From assembly GCA_003577275.1 (NCBI GenBank), contig QEVO01000007.1:1-64000 (forward strand): a stretch of 64,000 bases of DNA, in the 5' to 3' direction. The notes under the pieces are model-generated. The model did no database searches, was not told where the DNA came from, and saw nothing but the letters and a program-made list of their open reading frames with translations. Both the position numbers and the translations under genes were made by a program. This DNA is from Pseudomonadota bacterium (GTDB taxonomy: Bacteria; Pseudomonadota; Alphaproteobacteria; Sphingomonadales; Govanellaceae). Shown here in pieces: positions 26,187-34,943 of the stretch (positions within the stretch are counted from its first letter, which is position 1; each line of letters opens with the position of its first letter).

Positions 26187-28073
26187 TCACCAGCCGCCGC
26201 CACCGCCACCGCCGCCACCGCCGCCGCTGGAACCGCCGCCGCCAAAGCCGCTGGACGTCCCTGGAGCATGAGCGGCGGCGGCAACCGCCCCGACAAGAGC
26301 GGACCCTAACGCCGCCGGAAAGTTGCCAAAACGGCCCGGGGTGAAGTGGCGGCCGGCATACCAGCGCGGCTGATAAGTCCCAGCCGCCGCGGCTTTTTCC
26401 AGGACATCAGCAAATTTCTCGCCCCACCGGGTTTCGACATCGAGGGCAATGGCGTAGGGGAGAAATTTTTCAAAGAGTTCGGGCGTGCGCTCGGGCTCAT
26501 GGGCCCAGTCGAGCCGATCCTGCTCAGCCACCGAGAGATAAAGTTTGAAGCCCTCGATGGCGTCCAAGACCCGCCGCCCGAGCAGCGTCGGCGCCTTCAG
26601 AACCTCTAAAAACAAGAGGTTAACGCCAATAAGGACCGCAATCAGCGCCACCGCCGGCCACGAAGCCTCCTCGGCGAAGGTAAAGGCGCCGAACGCCAGA
26701 CCGGCGATAAACGGCAAGGCAAACACCGTGAGCAGAATGGCCCGCCCCAGCCCCAGGAGATTGCCTCGGGCCGCTCCCCAGGCCGCCGCCACCCGTAGAA
26801 AAAGGACATAGCAGCCGGCGCTCCAGCCGGCGAGCCAGATCGAGAGAAAGAGCGCCGCGCCAGGATCGACCGACAGCAGCGCCAAGCCGGCTATCACCGC
26901 CAACGATAAGGCGACCCCCGGCAATATCCAGCCGCGGTTGGTCAGAAAGTAGGTTTTTTCATAATTGGTCGAGAGCTTGGCCTTCAGCGCGCTTAAAGCC
27001 CGCCGCAGCGTCCGATGTTCGGCCTGCTTTAAAGCTAATGTTTCTCCGCCACCGGCAAGCAACGACCGCACCATGGCCGCCTCATCCGCCGACAGTCCCG
27101 CCCCCTCGCCAAGTTTTTCAATGGTAAATACGCCCTCCTCCGTCTCATGAAGTCGGATCGCCCCTTTGACCGCCAGGCTGGCCAGAGCCGCGGCCAGCGC
27201 CTTCTGATCAAAGCCCAGACGAGCGATGAAGCGGGTGGCGGCCGGCGACAGATTGGCGGGCGGTTCATAGCGGGGATAAATGGCGCCCTTCTCGGGATCG
27301 CGGCCGACCCTCAACCACACCGCCACGTAATAGACGACGATCACCATCAGACCCAATACGGCGAGCGTAATTTGCCGCAGATCGCCGAACCCGCTGAGCC
27401 TCCGCTCAAGCGCGCTCGGCGCATCGACATGCCCCTTGGGCCAGGCAACCGCGATGGTCAGCCCTTCGCCGGGACTAAGCGCGCGCGTGGTTTCAAACAC
27501 CACCCCGGCGCCCGAAACATAGGCGCTGGCGTCCCCGCCGCGCGCGCCTACGGGTCCGGTGTAATAGGTAAAATCGGTGGGCCGCACGCCGGACGGCAGG
27601 CGCACCACGGCCCGCGCCTGATCGATGGGAAATTTCCAATCGTTGCTGGTGACGTTCCAATAAAGCTCGTCATGGACATCAAAGAAACCAATCTGCCGCG
27701 TCGTGCGATAGGTCAGGCGATAGGCGTGAACGCCCGGCGTCAGAAAACGTTCGGCGCTGCCAAAATAAATCCGCACGCCATTCGACAGGCGCTCGGTGTG
27801 ATAATCTTCAGCGCCGCCGTCGCGGCCGACCTCCAGGACATCAAAGCCGACCCGCATCCGACCGCCGCCGGGCAGCGTGTAATCGGTGGGAAAATCACGG
27901 TAGATGCCGCGCCGGATCTGCTGTCCTTCGGCATTGACGGTGATCGTTTCCGTAACCACCAGGCTGCCGTCGCGATTGACCTGGATATCGCTGTCAAACG
28001 ACAGTACACGCTCGTCGGCGCGCGCGCTGCTAAGAAGCGCAACAACAACGGCTAGAAAAGCAAACTGGCGCAC
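26187..28073 (-). CDS. DUF2207 domain membrane protein with glycine-rich tail
   Basis: A 628-residue exported membrane protein. After a signal peptide (MRQFAFLAVVVALLSSARAD) comes the DUF2207 extracytoplasmic domain (about 20-230; RVLSFDSDIQVNRDGSLVVT, then GIYRDFPTDY). Transmembrane helices lie near 240 and 380-480. The protein ends in a low-complexity tail of serine and eleven consecutive glycines before a final W. It directly follows LemA on the same strand (stop and start adjacent), a common pairing. Function is unknown; a surface or envelope role is inferred. Confidence 0.88.
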   Translation of the reverse strand: MRQFAFLAVVVALLSSARADERVLSFDSDIQVNRDGSLVVTETITVNAEGQQIRRGIYRDFPTDYTLPGGGRMRVGFDVLEVGRDGGAEDYHTERLSNGVRIYFGSAERFLTPGVHAYRLTYRTTRQIGFFDVHDELYWNVTSNDWKFPIDQARAVVRLPSGVRPTDFTYYTGPVGARGGDASAYVSGAGVVFETTRALSPGEGLTIAVAWPKGHVDAPSALERRLSGFGDLRQITLAVLGLMVIVVYYVAVWLRVGRDPEKGAIYPRYEPPANLSPAATRFIARLGFDQKALAAALASLAVKGAIRLHETEEGVFTIEKLGEGAGLSADEAAMVRSLLAGGGETLALKQAEHRTLRRALSALKAKLSTNYEKTYFLTNRGWILPGVALSLAVIAGLALLSVDPGAALFLSIWLAGWSAGCYVLFLRVAAAWGAARGNLLGLGRAILLTVFALPFIAGLAFGAFTFAEEASWPAVALIAVLIGVNLLFLEVLKAPTLLGRRVLDAIEGFKLYLSVAEQDRLDWAHEPERTPELFEKFLPYAIALDVETRWGEKFADVLEKAAAAGTYQPRWYAGRHFTPGRFGNFPAALGSALVGAVAAAAHAPGTSSGFGGGGSSGGGGGGGGGGGW

Positions 28074-28631
28074 CTAGAACGACACCTTGACGTTTTCCCG
28101 CTCCGCGCCGTTGTCAAGCTCGAAAAACTCGGCGGTGCGAAAGCCGAAGCTTTGCGCGATCAAGTTGCTGGGAAATTGCATGACATAGGTATTATTGTCG
28201 CGCACCGTGCCGTTGTAATAGCGCCGCGCCGACTGGATGTGGCCTTCGATTTCGCTTAAATCCCGCTGCAACGACAGGAAGTTTTCATTGGCCTTGAGAT
28301 TGGGGTATTGCTCCGCCAGCGCAAACAACGAACGCAGCGCGCCGCTGAGCGCATTTTCCGCCTTGGCCTGCTGGTCCGGCGCGCCGTCCGCGGCTTGCGC
28401 CCGATTGCGCGCCTCGACCACCGCTTCTAAGGTCTTGGCCTCATGCGCGGCGTAGCCCTTGACCGTTTCCACCAAGTTGGGAATGAGGTTGTAGCGGCGC
28501 TTTAATTGCACGTCGATGTCGCTCCACGCCGCCTCCACGCGATACTTAAATCGCGTCAGCCGGTTGTAAACGACAATGCCATATACGATGGCTACGACGA
28601 TAAGAAGAGCTAGAATTTCAAGAACGATCAT
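28074..28631 (-). CDS. lemA: LemA family protein
   Basis: A 185-residue protein with an N-terminal membrane anchor (ILALLIVVAIVYGIVVYNRL). The LemA core has AAWSDIDVQLKRRYNLIPNL, AENALSGALRSLFALAEQYP, LKANENFLSLQRDLSEIEG and RRYYNGTVRDNN. The N-terminus is thought to face out with a helical bundle in the cytoplasm or periplasm. It is the first gene of the pair with DUF2207, which starts at the base after its stop codon. Confidence 0.94.
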   Translation of the reverse strand: MIVLEILALLIVVAIVYGIVVYNRLTRFKYRVEAAWSDIDVQLKRRYNLIPNLVETVKGYAAHEAKTLEAVVEARNRAQAADGAPDQQAKAENALSGALRSLFALAEQYPNLKANENFLSLQRDLSEIEGHIQSARRYYNGTVRDNNTYVMQFPSNLIAQSFGFRTAEFFELDNGAERENVKVSF

Positions 28632-28694
28632 AGCGCTGTCCCCCTGATCGAATGGCAGTCCGGCTACGATACGCGCTTCATCGTCGCCAAATAA

Positions 28695-29039
28695 CTACGC
28701 ACCCTTGACAAAACGTAATAGCCACATCATTGCCGCATAAAGTACGGCGACCAGAAGCGATGATAGCATCATTGCCGGCAGAAACTTGACGCCAAATCGC
28801 AGTAAGGCCGGTAAGGTCAGAAAAAAGGCCAGCGAGGGAATGACAAACCACAGCACTTCGTAGGACATGGCGGCTATTTTTTCGGCATTCCGGCTTTCCC
28901 AGTATATCCAAGAAAACGCCAGAATGCTGGTCAGTGGCAGCGAGACTAAGATCGCCGCAGCAAAAGTTGATCTTTTGGCAAGCTCTGATACCGCCGTTAT
29001 GATCATGGCGCTAATCAGGATTTTGACAATGACGTACAT
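28695..29039 (-). CDS. DUF3147 family membrane protein
   Basis: A 114-residue protein with four predicted membrane helices (MYVIVKILISAMIITAVSEL; FAAAILVSLPLTSILAFSWI; VLWFVIPSLAFFLTLPALL; MMLSSLLVAVLYAAMMWLL). The pattern, including the SELAKR motif after helix 1 and PLTS in helix 2, fits DUF3147. Function is unknown. ATG 29039 has GGGGAG upstream; an earlier in-frame start would add 23 polar residues with no ribosome site. Confidence 0.8.
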   Translation of the reverse strand: MYVIVKILISAMIITAVSELAKRSTFAAAILVSLPLTSILAFSWIYWESRNAEKIAAMSYEVLWFVIPSLAFFLTLPALLRFGVKFLPAMMLSSLLVAVLYAAMMWLLRFVKGA

Positions 29040-29180
29040 CCTGCTCCCCATTACATCAAGATTTTGCAGCAAGTGAAAATTCTGAGCATGGGACGGCCTA
29101 CTTGTCAACGCGCCCTATTCCGCCTCGCCAAGCGGCAGCTTTTCCAGTACAAGGGGCCCTGCGCAACATAAGGTCTGTCC

Positions 29181-30083
29181 ATGGCCATCACCGTCCCTTT
29201 TAATCGCCATTTCGACCCCGCTTATGGCGTCGCCGAAAACATCAGCCCGCTCATCCGTCGGGTGGTGGCGAAAAACCCCGGTCCCTTCACCTTTACCGGC
29301 ACCGGCACCTACCTCATTGGCCGCGAGGCGGTGGCGGTGATCGACCCCGGCCCCGATATGGCGAGCCATGTCGGGGCGCTTCTAAAAGCCCTGGAAGGCC
29401 AGCGGGTGAGCCACATCCTGATCACCCATACCCATCGCGACCATTCCCCCGCCAGCCGCGCGCTGCAAGCCGCCACCGGCGCGCCGATCTACGCCTTCGG
29501 ACCCCACGGCAGCGGCCGCGACGATGAGGGCGATCCGTTGGAGGAAGGGGCCGACCGCGATTTCATTTTCGACGCGCGGCTCCATCACCAGGACCAGGTG
29601 CGCGGGCCGGACTGGACCATCGAGGCGGTGCATACCCCCGGCCACACCTCCAACCACCTGTGCTTCGCCCTACGGGAGGAAAGCGCGCTCTTTACCGGCG
29701 ACCATGTGATGGGCTGGTCGACCAGCGTCGTCTCGCCGCCCGACGGCGACATGGCGGCCTATATGCGGTCGTTGCGGGAGCTGATGGCGCGCGAAGACGC
29801 CATCTATTACCCCACCCACGGCCCGGCCATCCTGGAGCCGCAAGCCTACGTCGCCGCCCTCCTCGCCCACCGCGAGGAGCGGGAGCGGGAAATCCTGGCC
29901 TGCGTCGCCGACGGGCTGGCCACCATCCCGCAGATGGTCGCGCGCATGTACGCCGCGGTGCCCAAAGGCCTGCATCCGGCCGCCGCCCGCTCGGTTCTCG
30001 CCCATATCATCCATCTCTGCGAAACCGGCCGCCTGAAGACCGACGGCGCGCCCAAGGCCGGCGGCCGCTATCGTCTCAACTGA
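29181..30083 (+). CDS. MBL-fold metallo-hydrolase (LACTB2-like)
   Basis: A 300-residue metallo-beta-lactamase-fold protein with metal motif THTHRDHS (about residues 76-83) and HTPGHTSNHLCF, FTGDHVMGWSTS and YYPTHGP. A C-terminal winged-helix-like region (about 225-300) gives it the LACTB2/RNase Z-related architecture. LACTB2 homologues have endoribonuclease or thioesterase-like activity; the substrate here is unknown. The 3' end overlaps a convergent hypothetical gene by 16 bp. Confidence 0.9.
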   Translation: MAITVPFNRHFDPAYGVAENISPLIRRVVAKNPGPFTFTGTGTYLIGREAVAVIDPGPDMASHVGALLKALEGQRVSHILITHTHRDHSPASRALQAATGAPIYAFGPHGSGRDDEGDPLEEGADRDFIFDARLHHQDQVRGPDWTIEAVHTPGHTSNHLCFALREESALFTGDHVMGWSTSVVSPPDGDMAAYMRSLRELMAREDAIYYPTHGPAILEPQAYVAALLAHREEREREILACVADGLATIPQMVARMYAAVPKGLHPAAARSVLAHIIHLCETGRLKTDGAPKAGGRYRLN

Positions 30084-30448
30084 TCCTGCTGGCCTTCGAT
30101 GAACAGCGTCATGGGGTGGCTATAGCCGTAATGGCGGCGCGCCACGATCAACGCCCGGCGCTGATAGACCCGGCGGCGGAGCCGCGATGGCTCGTCATAG
30201 GCCATGGCCATCAAGAGCGGCACCACCGCCAAATGGCCCGGCCCCACCCGCGCCGTTAAGGTATCCAAAGCCGCGCCGCGCAGCCGTCGCTGCATGGCTG
30301 ACCCTTTGTCCGCCGCCGGCTGGCCGCTGAGCGCCTCATAAGCCGCGGCCGCGCCGGTCTGCGGCTGGTCCGCCGAGCGCTTCGCCCACCAGCGGACGAA
30401 GGGCGCGCAAAGGAAATTCCTGCAGTATTGGAAAAACTTTTTGACCAT
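30068..30448 (-). CDS. Hypothetical basic protein
   Basis: A 126-residue protein I do not recognise. The N-terminus (MVKKFFQYCRNFLCAPFVRW) is amphipathic and could sit at a membrane. The rest is Arg/Ala-rich, with helices around AMQRRLRGAALDTLTARVGP and SRLRRRVYQRRALIVARRHY. ATG 30448 has an AAGG site about 10 nt upstream. Nothing better occupies either strand, which supports it, but there is no family evidence. Confidence 0.5.
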   Translation of the reverse strand: MVKKFFQYCRNFLCAPFVRWWAKRSADQPQTGAAAAYEALSGQPAADKGSAMQRRLRGAALDTLTARVGPGHLAVVPLLMAMAYDEPSRLRRRVYQRRALIVARRHYGYSHPMTLFIEGQQDQLRR

Positions 30449-30535
30449 GCTCTATCGCCTTGAAAGAGGGGGGACAATGACTGATATATGACGCATGAGC
30501 CGCCGATTCGTGGCGCTGGTGGTGGGGTGTAGTAA

Positions 30536-31564
30536 ATGGACGCTAAGTCATTGGAAGTCAAAAGTTTTACGCCGATGCCTGTGAGCCGGCACGTCGACCC
30601 CACCCTTGACCTGGAGGCCGAGATCAAGCGGTTGCGGCGGGAAAAGAACGCCGTCATCCTCGCCCACTACTACCAGGAGGCGGAGATTCAGGACATTGCC
30701 GATTTCGTCGGCGATTCCCTGGACCTGTCGCGCAAGGCCGCCGCCACCGACGCCGACATGATCGTGTTTTGCGGCGTCCGTTTCATGGCCGAGGTGGCGA
30801 AGATCTTAAGCCCGCAGAAGAAAGTGGTGCTGCCCGATTTGGAAGCCGGATGCAGCCTGGAAGACAGTTGCCAGCCCGAGGACTTCCGCCGCTTCCGCGA
30901 GGCCCATCCCGACCACGTGTCGCTGACCTACATCAACTGCTCCGCCGAGGTGAAGGCGTTGACCGATATCATCGTCACCTCGTCCAATGCCGAGCATATC
31001 ATCCGGCAAATTCCCGCCGATCAGCCGATCCTGTTTGCCCCTGACCGCCACTTGGGCGCGTATCTGGCCAAAAAAACCGGCCGGCCGATGACGCTGTGGC
31101 CCGGCACCTGCATCGTGCACGAGCGCTTTTCCGAAGAAGAACTCTTGAAACTGAAAGCGCAGCACCCCGAGGCGCCGGTGGCTGCCCATCCCGAGTGTCC
31201 CGACTATATCTTGGCGCACGCCGATCATGTGGGCTCCACCTCCTCGATCTTGAAGTTCGCGCTCTCTCACGACGCCAAGACTTTCATCATCGCCACCGAA
31301 CCGCACATCATTCATCAGATGGAAAAAGCCGCGCCGCACAAGGTGTTTTTGGGCGCGCCCGGCGCGGACGGCCAGTGTAGCTGCAACAATTGCCCGTTCA
31401 TGGCCTTGAACACCATGGAAAAGCTCTACCTCTGCCTGCGCGACGAAACGCCGGAAATCATCGTGCCGGAAGATATTCGCATAAAAGCGCTGAAACCGTT
31501 GGAGCGGATGCTGGAGATGAGCCCGCCCATGGCGCAAAACCGCGTCGCCGCCCTGGCGTCATAA
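30536..31564 (+). CDS. nadA: Quinolinate synthase A
   Basis: A 342-residue [4Fe-4S] enzyme that condenses iminoaspartate with dihydroxyacetone phosphate to quinolinate, for NAD synthesis. Substrate motifs [20 protein letters not shown] and VTSSNA are present. The three cluster cysteines are in [20 protein letters not shown] and [11 protein letters not shown]. The nadC gene follows after 4 bp. nadB is not in the window, so iminoaspartate must come from a distant aspartate oxidase or dehydrogenase. Confidence 0.96.
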   Translation: MDAKSLEVKSFTPMPVSRHVDPTLDLEAEIKRLRREKNAVILAHYYQEAEIQDIADFVGDSLDLSRKAAATDADMIVFCGVRFMAEVAKILSPQKKVVLPDLEAGCSLEDSCQPEDFRRFREAHPDHVSLTYINCSAEVKALTDIIVTSSNAEHIIRQIPADQPILFAPDRHLGAYLAKKTGRPMTLWPGTCIVHERFSEEELLKLKAQHPEAPVAAHPECPDYILAHADHVGSTSSILKFALSHDAKTFIIATEPHIIHQMEKAAPHKVFLGAPGADGQCSCNNCPFMALNTMEKLYLCLRDETPEIIVPEDIRIKALKPLERMLEMSPPMAQNRVAALAS

Positions 31565-31568
31565 TTCG

Positions 31569-32417
31569 ATGGATTTAACGCGCAGCGACATCGACCGCGT
31601 GGTGCGCATGGCCTTGGCCGAAGATGTCGGCCATGGCGATCTGACCAGCGCCGTCACCATTTCCGAGCGCGCCGCCATCTGCGCTGTCATGGCGGCGCGT
31701 GAAACGTTGGTGCTGGCCGGCCTGCCGTTCGCCGAGGCGACGTTCAAAGCCTGCGATCCTGATGTTACATTCCACCCGCAAGCGCAGGATGGCGACAAGT
31801 TGGCCGCCGGCGCCATCATCGCCCGCGTCACCGGCAAGGCGCGCGCCGTGCTGACGGCCGAGCGCACCGCCTTGAACATCGTGCAGCATTTGTCCGGCAT
31901 CGCCACCTTGACTCATGCCTACGCCAGCCGCATCGCCCACACCAAGGCCAAGCTTCTCGACACCCGAAAAACCATTCCCGGTTTGCGCCTCGCCGCCAAG
32001 TATGCGGTGCGCATGGGCGGCGGCCATAACCACCGTATGCGGCTCGATGACGGCATTCTGATCAAGGACAACCACGTCGCCCGCTGCGGCGGCGTCGCCG
32101 CTGCCGTGCGCGCCGCCAAAAGCCATGACATCTCCGCCAGCCGCTTTGGCGTTGCGGTTGAATGCGACACCTTGGATCAGGTCAAGGCGGCGATCGCGGC
32201 GGGCGCCGACCGCCTCCTGCTCGACAACATGAGCCTGGATATGCTGCGCGAGGCGGTGCGCATCGCCGACGGCCGCCTGCCCTTGGAAGCCTCGGGCGGC
32301 GTCACCTTGGAAACCATCGCCGCCATCGCCGAAACCAACGTCGATTTTATCTCGGTCGGCCGCATCACCCAATCCGCCCCGGCGGTGGACATCGGGCTCG
32401 ATTACGAAGACGCGTAA
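31569..32417 (+). CDS. nadC: Nicotinate-nucleotide pyrophosphorylase (carboxylating)
   Basis: A 282-residue enzyme that makes nicotinate mononucleotide from quinolinate and PRPP, releasing CO2. Motifs include EDVGHGDLTS, the LNIVQHLSGIAT helix, LDTRKTIPGLR with substrate-binding Arg/Lys, MGGGHNHRMRLDDGILIKDN and VDFISVGRIT. It is translated from ATG 31569, 4 bp after nadA, so the two form an operon. Confidence 0.97.
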   Translation: MDLTRSDIDRVVRMALAEDVGHGDLTSAVTISERAAICAVMAARETLVLAGLPFAEATFKACDPDVTFHPQAQDGDKLAAGAIIARVTGKARAVLTAERTALNIVQHLSGIATLTHAYASRIAHTKAKLLDTRKTIPGLRLAAKYAVRMGGGHNHRMRLDDGILIKDNHVARCGGVAAAVRAAKSHDISASRFGVAVECDTLDQVKAAIAAGADRLLLDNMSLDMLREAVRIADGRLPLEASGGVTLETIAAIAETNVDFISVGRITQSAPAVDIGLDYEDA

Positions 32418-32462
32418 GTTGCCGCCTCTTTACACGCCAAAAGGATAACTTTTGGCATTCAG

Positions 32463-32491
32463 TTGACAAATGTGTGTACAAATGACATCAT
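32463..32491 (+). promoter_or_regulatory. Promoter with direct repeats upstream of brnTA
   Basis: TTGACA (32463-32468) and CATCAT (32486-32491) are spaced 17 bp. Two copies of ACAAATG (32466-32472 and 32478-32484), 12 bp apart, overlap the promoter. They are good candidates for binding by the BrnA antitoxin. The -10 box is weak. Confidence 0.55.
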
Positions 32492-32497
32492 ACGCCC

Positions 32498-32812
32498 ATG
32501 ATGCAAAAGGTTGCGGAATTCAATTGGGATTCTGGCAATTTGCAGAAATGCCGCAAGCATGGGGTTTCCCGCGCTGAGATTGAATTTGTCTTCAAGCACG
32601 GCCCTCGTATCGCACCGGACTTGAAACATTCCGATAAAGAGACGCGGTACTTGGCGATCGGCAGATCATCCACCGGCAGAGCGCTTTTTGTCGCCTTTAC
32701 GCTGCGTCACATTGGAGAAAAAGTTTATATCCGACCAATCAGCGCTCGCTACATGCACCAGAAAGAGGTGAGAAGCTATGAAACGCAAACTGCCCAAGAT
32801 GAAGAGCGATAA
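32498..32812 (+). CDS. brnT: BrnT family toxin
   Basis: A 104-residue RelE-fold ribonuclease toxin. Family signatures are FNWDSGNLQKCRKHGVSRAE, a KETRYLAIGRS strand and the closing RPISARYMHQKEVRSYE. BrnT blocks translation by cutting RNA and is neutralised by BrnA. It overlaps brnA by 35 bp, giving the usual toxin-antitoxin order. The final residues are polar and lie in the overlap. Confidence 0.93.
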   Translation: MMQKVAEFNWDSGNLQKCRKHGVSRAEIEFVFKHGPRIAPDLKHSDKETRYLAIGRSSTGRALFVAFTLRHIGEKVYIRPISARYMHQKEVRSYETQTAQDEER

Positions 32813-33029
32813 AGCGGCGGAAGACCTGCTGCGCCAAGATCTGTCAGATTTAGACTTTCGTCAGTTCAAGCCGGTGCAGTTCGAGTTTGAGCCGAAAGCC
32901 GCCCGCGTCAACATGCGGCTCCCGGAGCCGCTCCTTGATGCCGTCAAGGCGAAGGCGGCGCGCCTCGGCATCCCCTACCAGCGCTTCATCCGCCAGGCGC
33001 TGGAGCAGGCAGTGACGCGGAGAAAATAG
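32778..33029 (+). CDS. brnA: BrnA family antitoxin
   Basis: An 83-residue antitoxin. A disordered toxin-binding N-terminus is followed by a ribbon-helix-helix domain (about 50-80: VNMRLPEPLLDAVKAKAARL, GIPYQRFIRQALEQAV). The N-terminal MKRKLPKMKSDKAAEDLL and the middle FEFEPKAARVN are typical. It probably represses its own operon through the repeats at 32466-32484. The start lies within brnT, so translation is coupled. Confidence 0.92.
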   Translation: MKRKLPKMKSDKAAEDLLRQDLSDLDFRQFKPVQFEFEPKAARVNMRLPEPLLDAVKAKAARLGIPYQRFIRQALEQAVTRRK

Positions 33030-33047
33030 TACATGCCTGTGTCTCGT

Positions 33048-33518
33048 TTACGCAGACAGCGGCAGGGCGGTGGTGGTCTTGACCCGGCGCAAGACGATGG
33101 AGGTCACCACCGAACGCACTTCCGGCTGCTCCAACAGCACCCCGGTCATGAAGTGCTCATAAGAGCCGAGGTCGGGCGTGACCACCCGCATCTGGTAATC
33201 CTTCTCGCCGCTCAACAACCGGCATTCGACGATCTCCGGCCGCGCGCGGGCGAAATCCTCGAATTTTAAGCGGCTTTTCAGCCCGTGATCGGTCAGCGTC
33301 ACCGAGGCGATGACCTCAAACCCCAGGCCGGCGCGTTCAGGATCAAGGATCGCCACCGTTTTGCGGATGACCCCGGCCTCTTTCAGGGAGCGCACCCGCC
33401 GCCAACAGGAGGATAGCGACAGCCCCGCCGACTCGGCCACCTCGGCCATCGGCCGCTCGGCGTCCTCCTGCAAGATAGTCAGGATACGAATGTCTTCACG
33501 ATCCAGTTTTATTGACAT
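33048..33518 (-). CDS. Lrp/AsnC family transcriptional regulator (divergent from a PLP sulfur enzyme)
   Basis: A 156-residue Lrp-type regulator. The HTH is in MAEVAESAGLSLSSCWRRVR, with the following hinge and AsnC effector domain (CRLLSGEKDYQMRVVTPDLG). It is divergent from the PLP-dependent cystathionine/methionine enzyme at 33652, across a 133-bp AT-rich region. Lrp proteins with this layout usually activate the adjacent catabolic gene in response to its amino acid, here probably methionine or a relative. ATG 33518 starts the conserved region; the ribosome site is weak. Confidence 0.92.
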   Translation of the reverse strand: MSIKLDREDIRILTILQEDAERPMAEVAESAGLSLSSCWRRVRSLKEAGVIRKTVAILDPERAGLGFEVIASVTLTDHGLKSRLKFEDFARARPEIVECRLLSGEKDYQMRVVTPDLGSYEHFMTGVLLEQPEVRSVVTSIVLRRVKTTTALPLSA

Positions 33519-33651
33519 TACCAAGCTACTATTTTGATAAGAATCGATATATTTTCTCAATTTTATCCGAAAAACGCAACACTTTGAAAAAATAAACCTG
33601 AGGAATACAATAAACTAGCATCCCAGCAGCACCGCCTGGGAGGTTCTCGCC

Positions 33652-34938
33652 ATGAAGCCGCAAAAACCCTACCGTCACCGCACGCTCGGCAGCCACCGCC
33701 TGCATCCCGAAACGCTGGCCATGAGTTACGGCTATGATCCGAAGCTGTCGGAAGGGGCGGTCAAGGCGCCGCTGTTCATGACCTCGACCTTCGTGTTCGA
33801 CAGCGCCCAGGCCGGCAAGGAATTCTTTGAACTCGCCTATGGTCTGCGCGAGCGTCGAGCGGGCGAGGATCCCGGCCTGATTTATTCGCGCATCAACAAT
33901 CCGGACCTGGAAATTCTCGAAGACCGCCTGACGTTGTGGGACGACGCCGAGGATAGCTTGGTGTTTTCCAGCGGCATGGCGGCCATCGCCACCACGATTT
34001 TCGCCCACGTGCGGCCGGGCGACGTGGTGGTGCACAGCGAGCCGGTATACGGCGGCAGCGAATTTCTGCTGGCGCACATCCTGCCGCAATTCGGGGTAAG
34101 CCGGGTCGGCTTTGCCGCCGGCGCTGACGCAAAACCGTTGGCCGACGCGCTGGAAAAGGCAAAAAAGATTGGCCGGGTGTCAGTGATCTACGTGGAAACG
34201 CCGGCCAACCCCACCAATGATCTGGTGGATATCGCTGCTTGCGCCGATGCGGCGAAAGGGCTGCACGCTGCGCAAAATTTCCGTCCCGTGGTGATGGTCG
34301 ACAACACGTTCCTTGGCCCCTTGTGGCAGCATCCGCTATCCCATGGCGCCGACTTGGTGCTGTATTCGCTGACCAAATATGTCGGCGGTCACAGCGACGT
34401 CATTGCCGGCTGCGCCTTGGGATCGCAAGCGGCGCTTGCCGCGGTGCGCGGTTTTCGCACCATTCTTGGCACCATGTGCGATCCACATACCGGCTGGCTC
34501 CTGATGCGCAGCCTGGAGACCTTGAAGCTGCGCATGACGGAAGCGGCGACGAATGCCAAAAAGATTGCTGACTTTCTCGTCACCCATCCCAAGGTCGATG
34601 CGGTGCATTATCTCGGTCACCTGCCGCCGCAAAGCCCGGCGGGGCGCTTGTTCGCCAAGCAGTGTCTGTCCCCCGGCTCGACATTTTCCATCGACGTCAA
34701 GGGCGGCGAAGCGGCGGCGTTTCGTTTCCTGGATTCTCTGAAACTGATGAAGCTTGCAGTCAGTCTTGGCGGCACCGAGAGTCTGGCTGAACATCCCGCA
34801 ACCATGACCCATTCCGATATTCCGCCGGTAACGCAACAACGCCTTGGCATCACGCCGGGCATGGTGCGGCTCTCCATCGGCATCGAAAACGCCGATGACT
34901 TGATTGTTGATTTAACGCAGGCGTTGAATGCGGTGTGA
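33652..34938 (+). CDS. Cystathionine gamma-synthase family PLP enzyme (methionine gamma-lyase-like)
   Basis: A 428-residue Cys/Met-metabolism PLP enzyme. It has SRINNPDLEILEDRLTLWDD, the active-site lysine in VLYSLTKYVGGHSDVIAG, VDNTFLGPLWQHPLSHGADL, and GTESLAEHPATMTHSD near the end. These enzymes do gamma- or beta-elimination or replacement on cystathionine, methionine or O-acyl-homoserine; the exact reaction is not set by the motifs. Divergent pairing with an Lrp regulator favours a catabolic role such as methionine gamma-lyase. Confidence 0.87.
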   Translation: MKPQKPYRHRTLGSHRLHPETLAMSYGYDPKLSEGAVKAPLFMTSTFVFDSAQAGKEFFELAYGLRERRAGEDPGLIYSRINNPDLEILEDRLTLWDDAEDSLVFSSGMAAIATTIFAHVRPGDVVVHSEPVYGGSEFLLAHILPQFGVSRVGFAAGADAKPLADALEKAKKIGRVSVIYVETPANPTNDLVDIAACADAAKGLHAAQNFRPVVMVDNTFLGPLWQHPLSHGADLVLYSLTKYVGGHSDVIAGCALGSQAALAAVRGFRTILGTMCDPHTGWLLMRSLETLKLRMTEAATNAKKIADFLVTHPKVDAVHYLGHLPPQSPAGRLFAKQCLSPGSTFSIDVKGGEAAAFRFLDSLKLMKLAVSLGGTESLAEHPATMTHSDIPPVTQQRLGITPGMVRLSIGIENADDLIVDLTQALNAV

Positions 34939-34943
34939 CCAGC

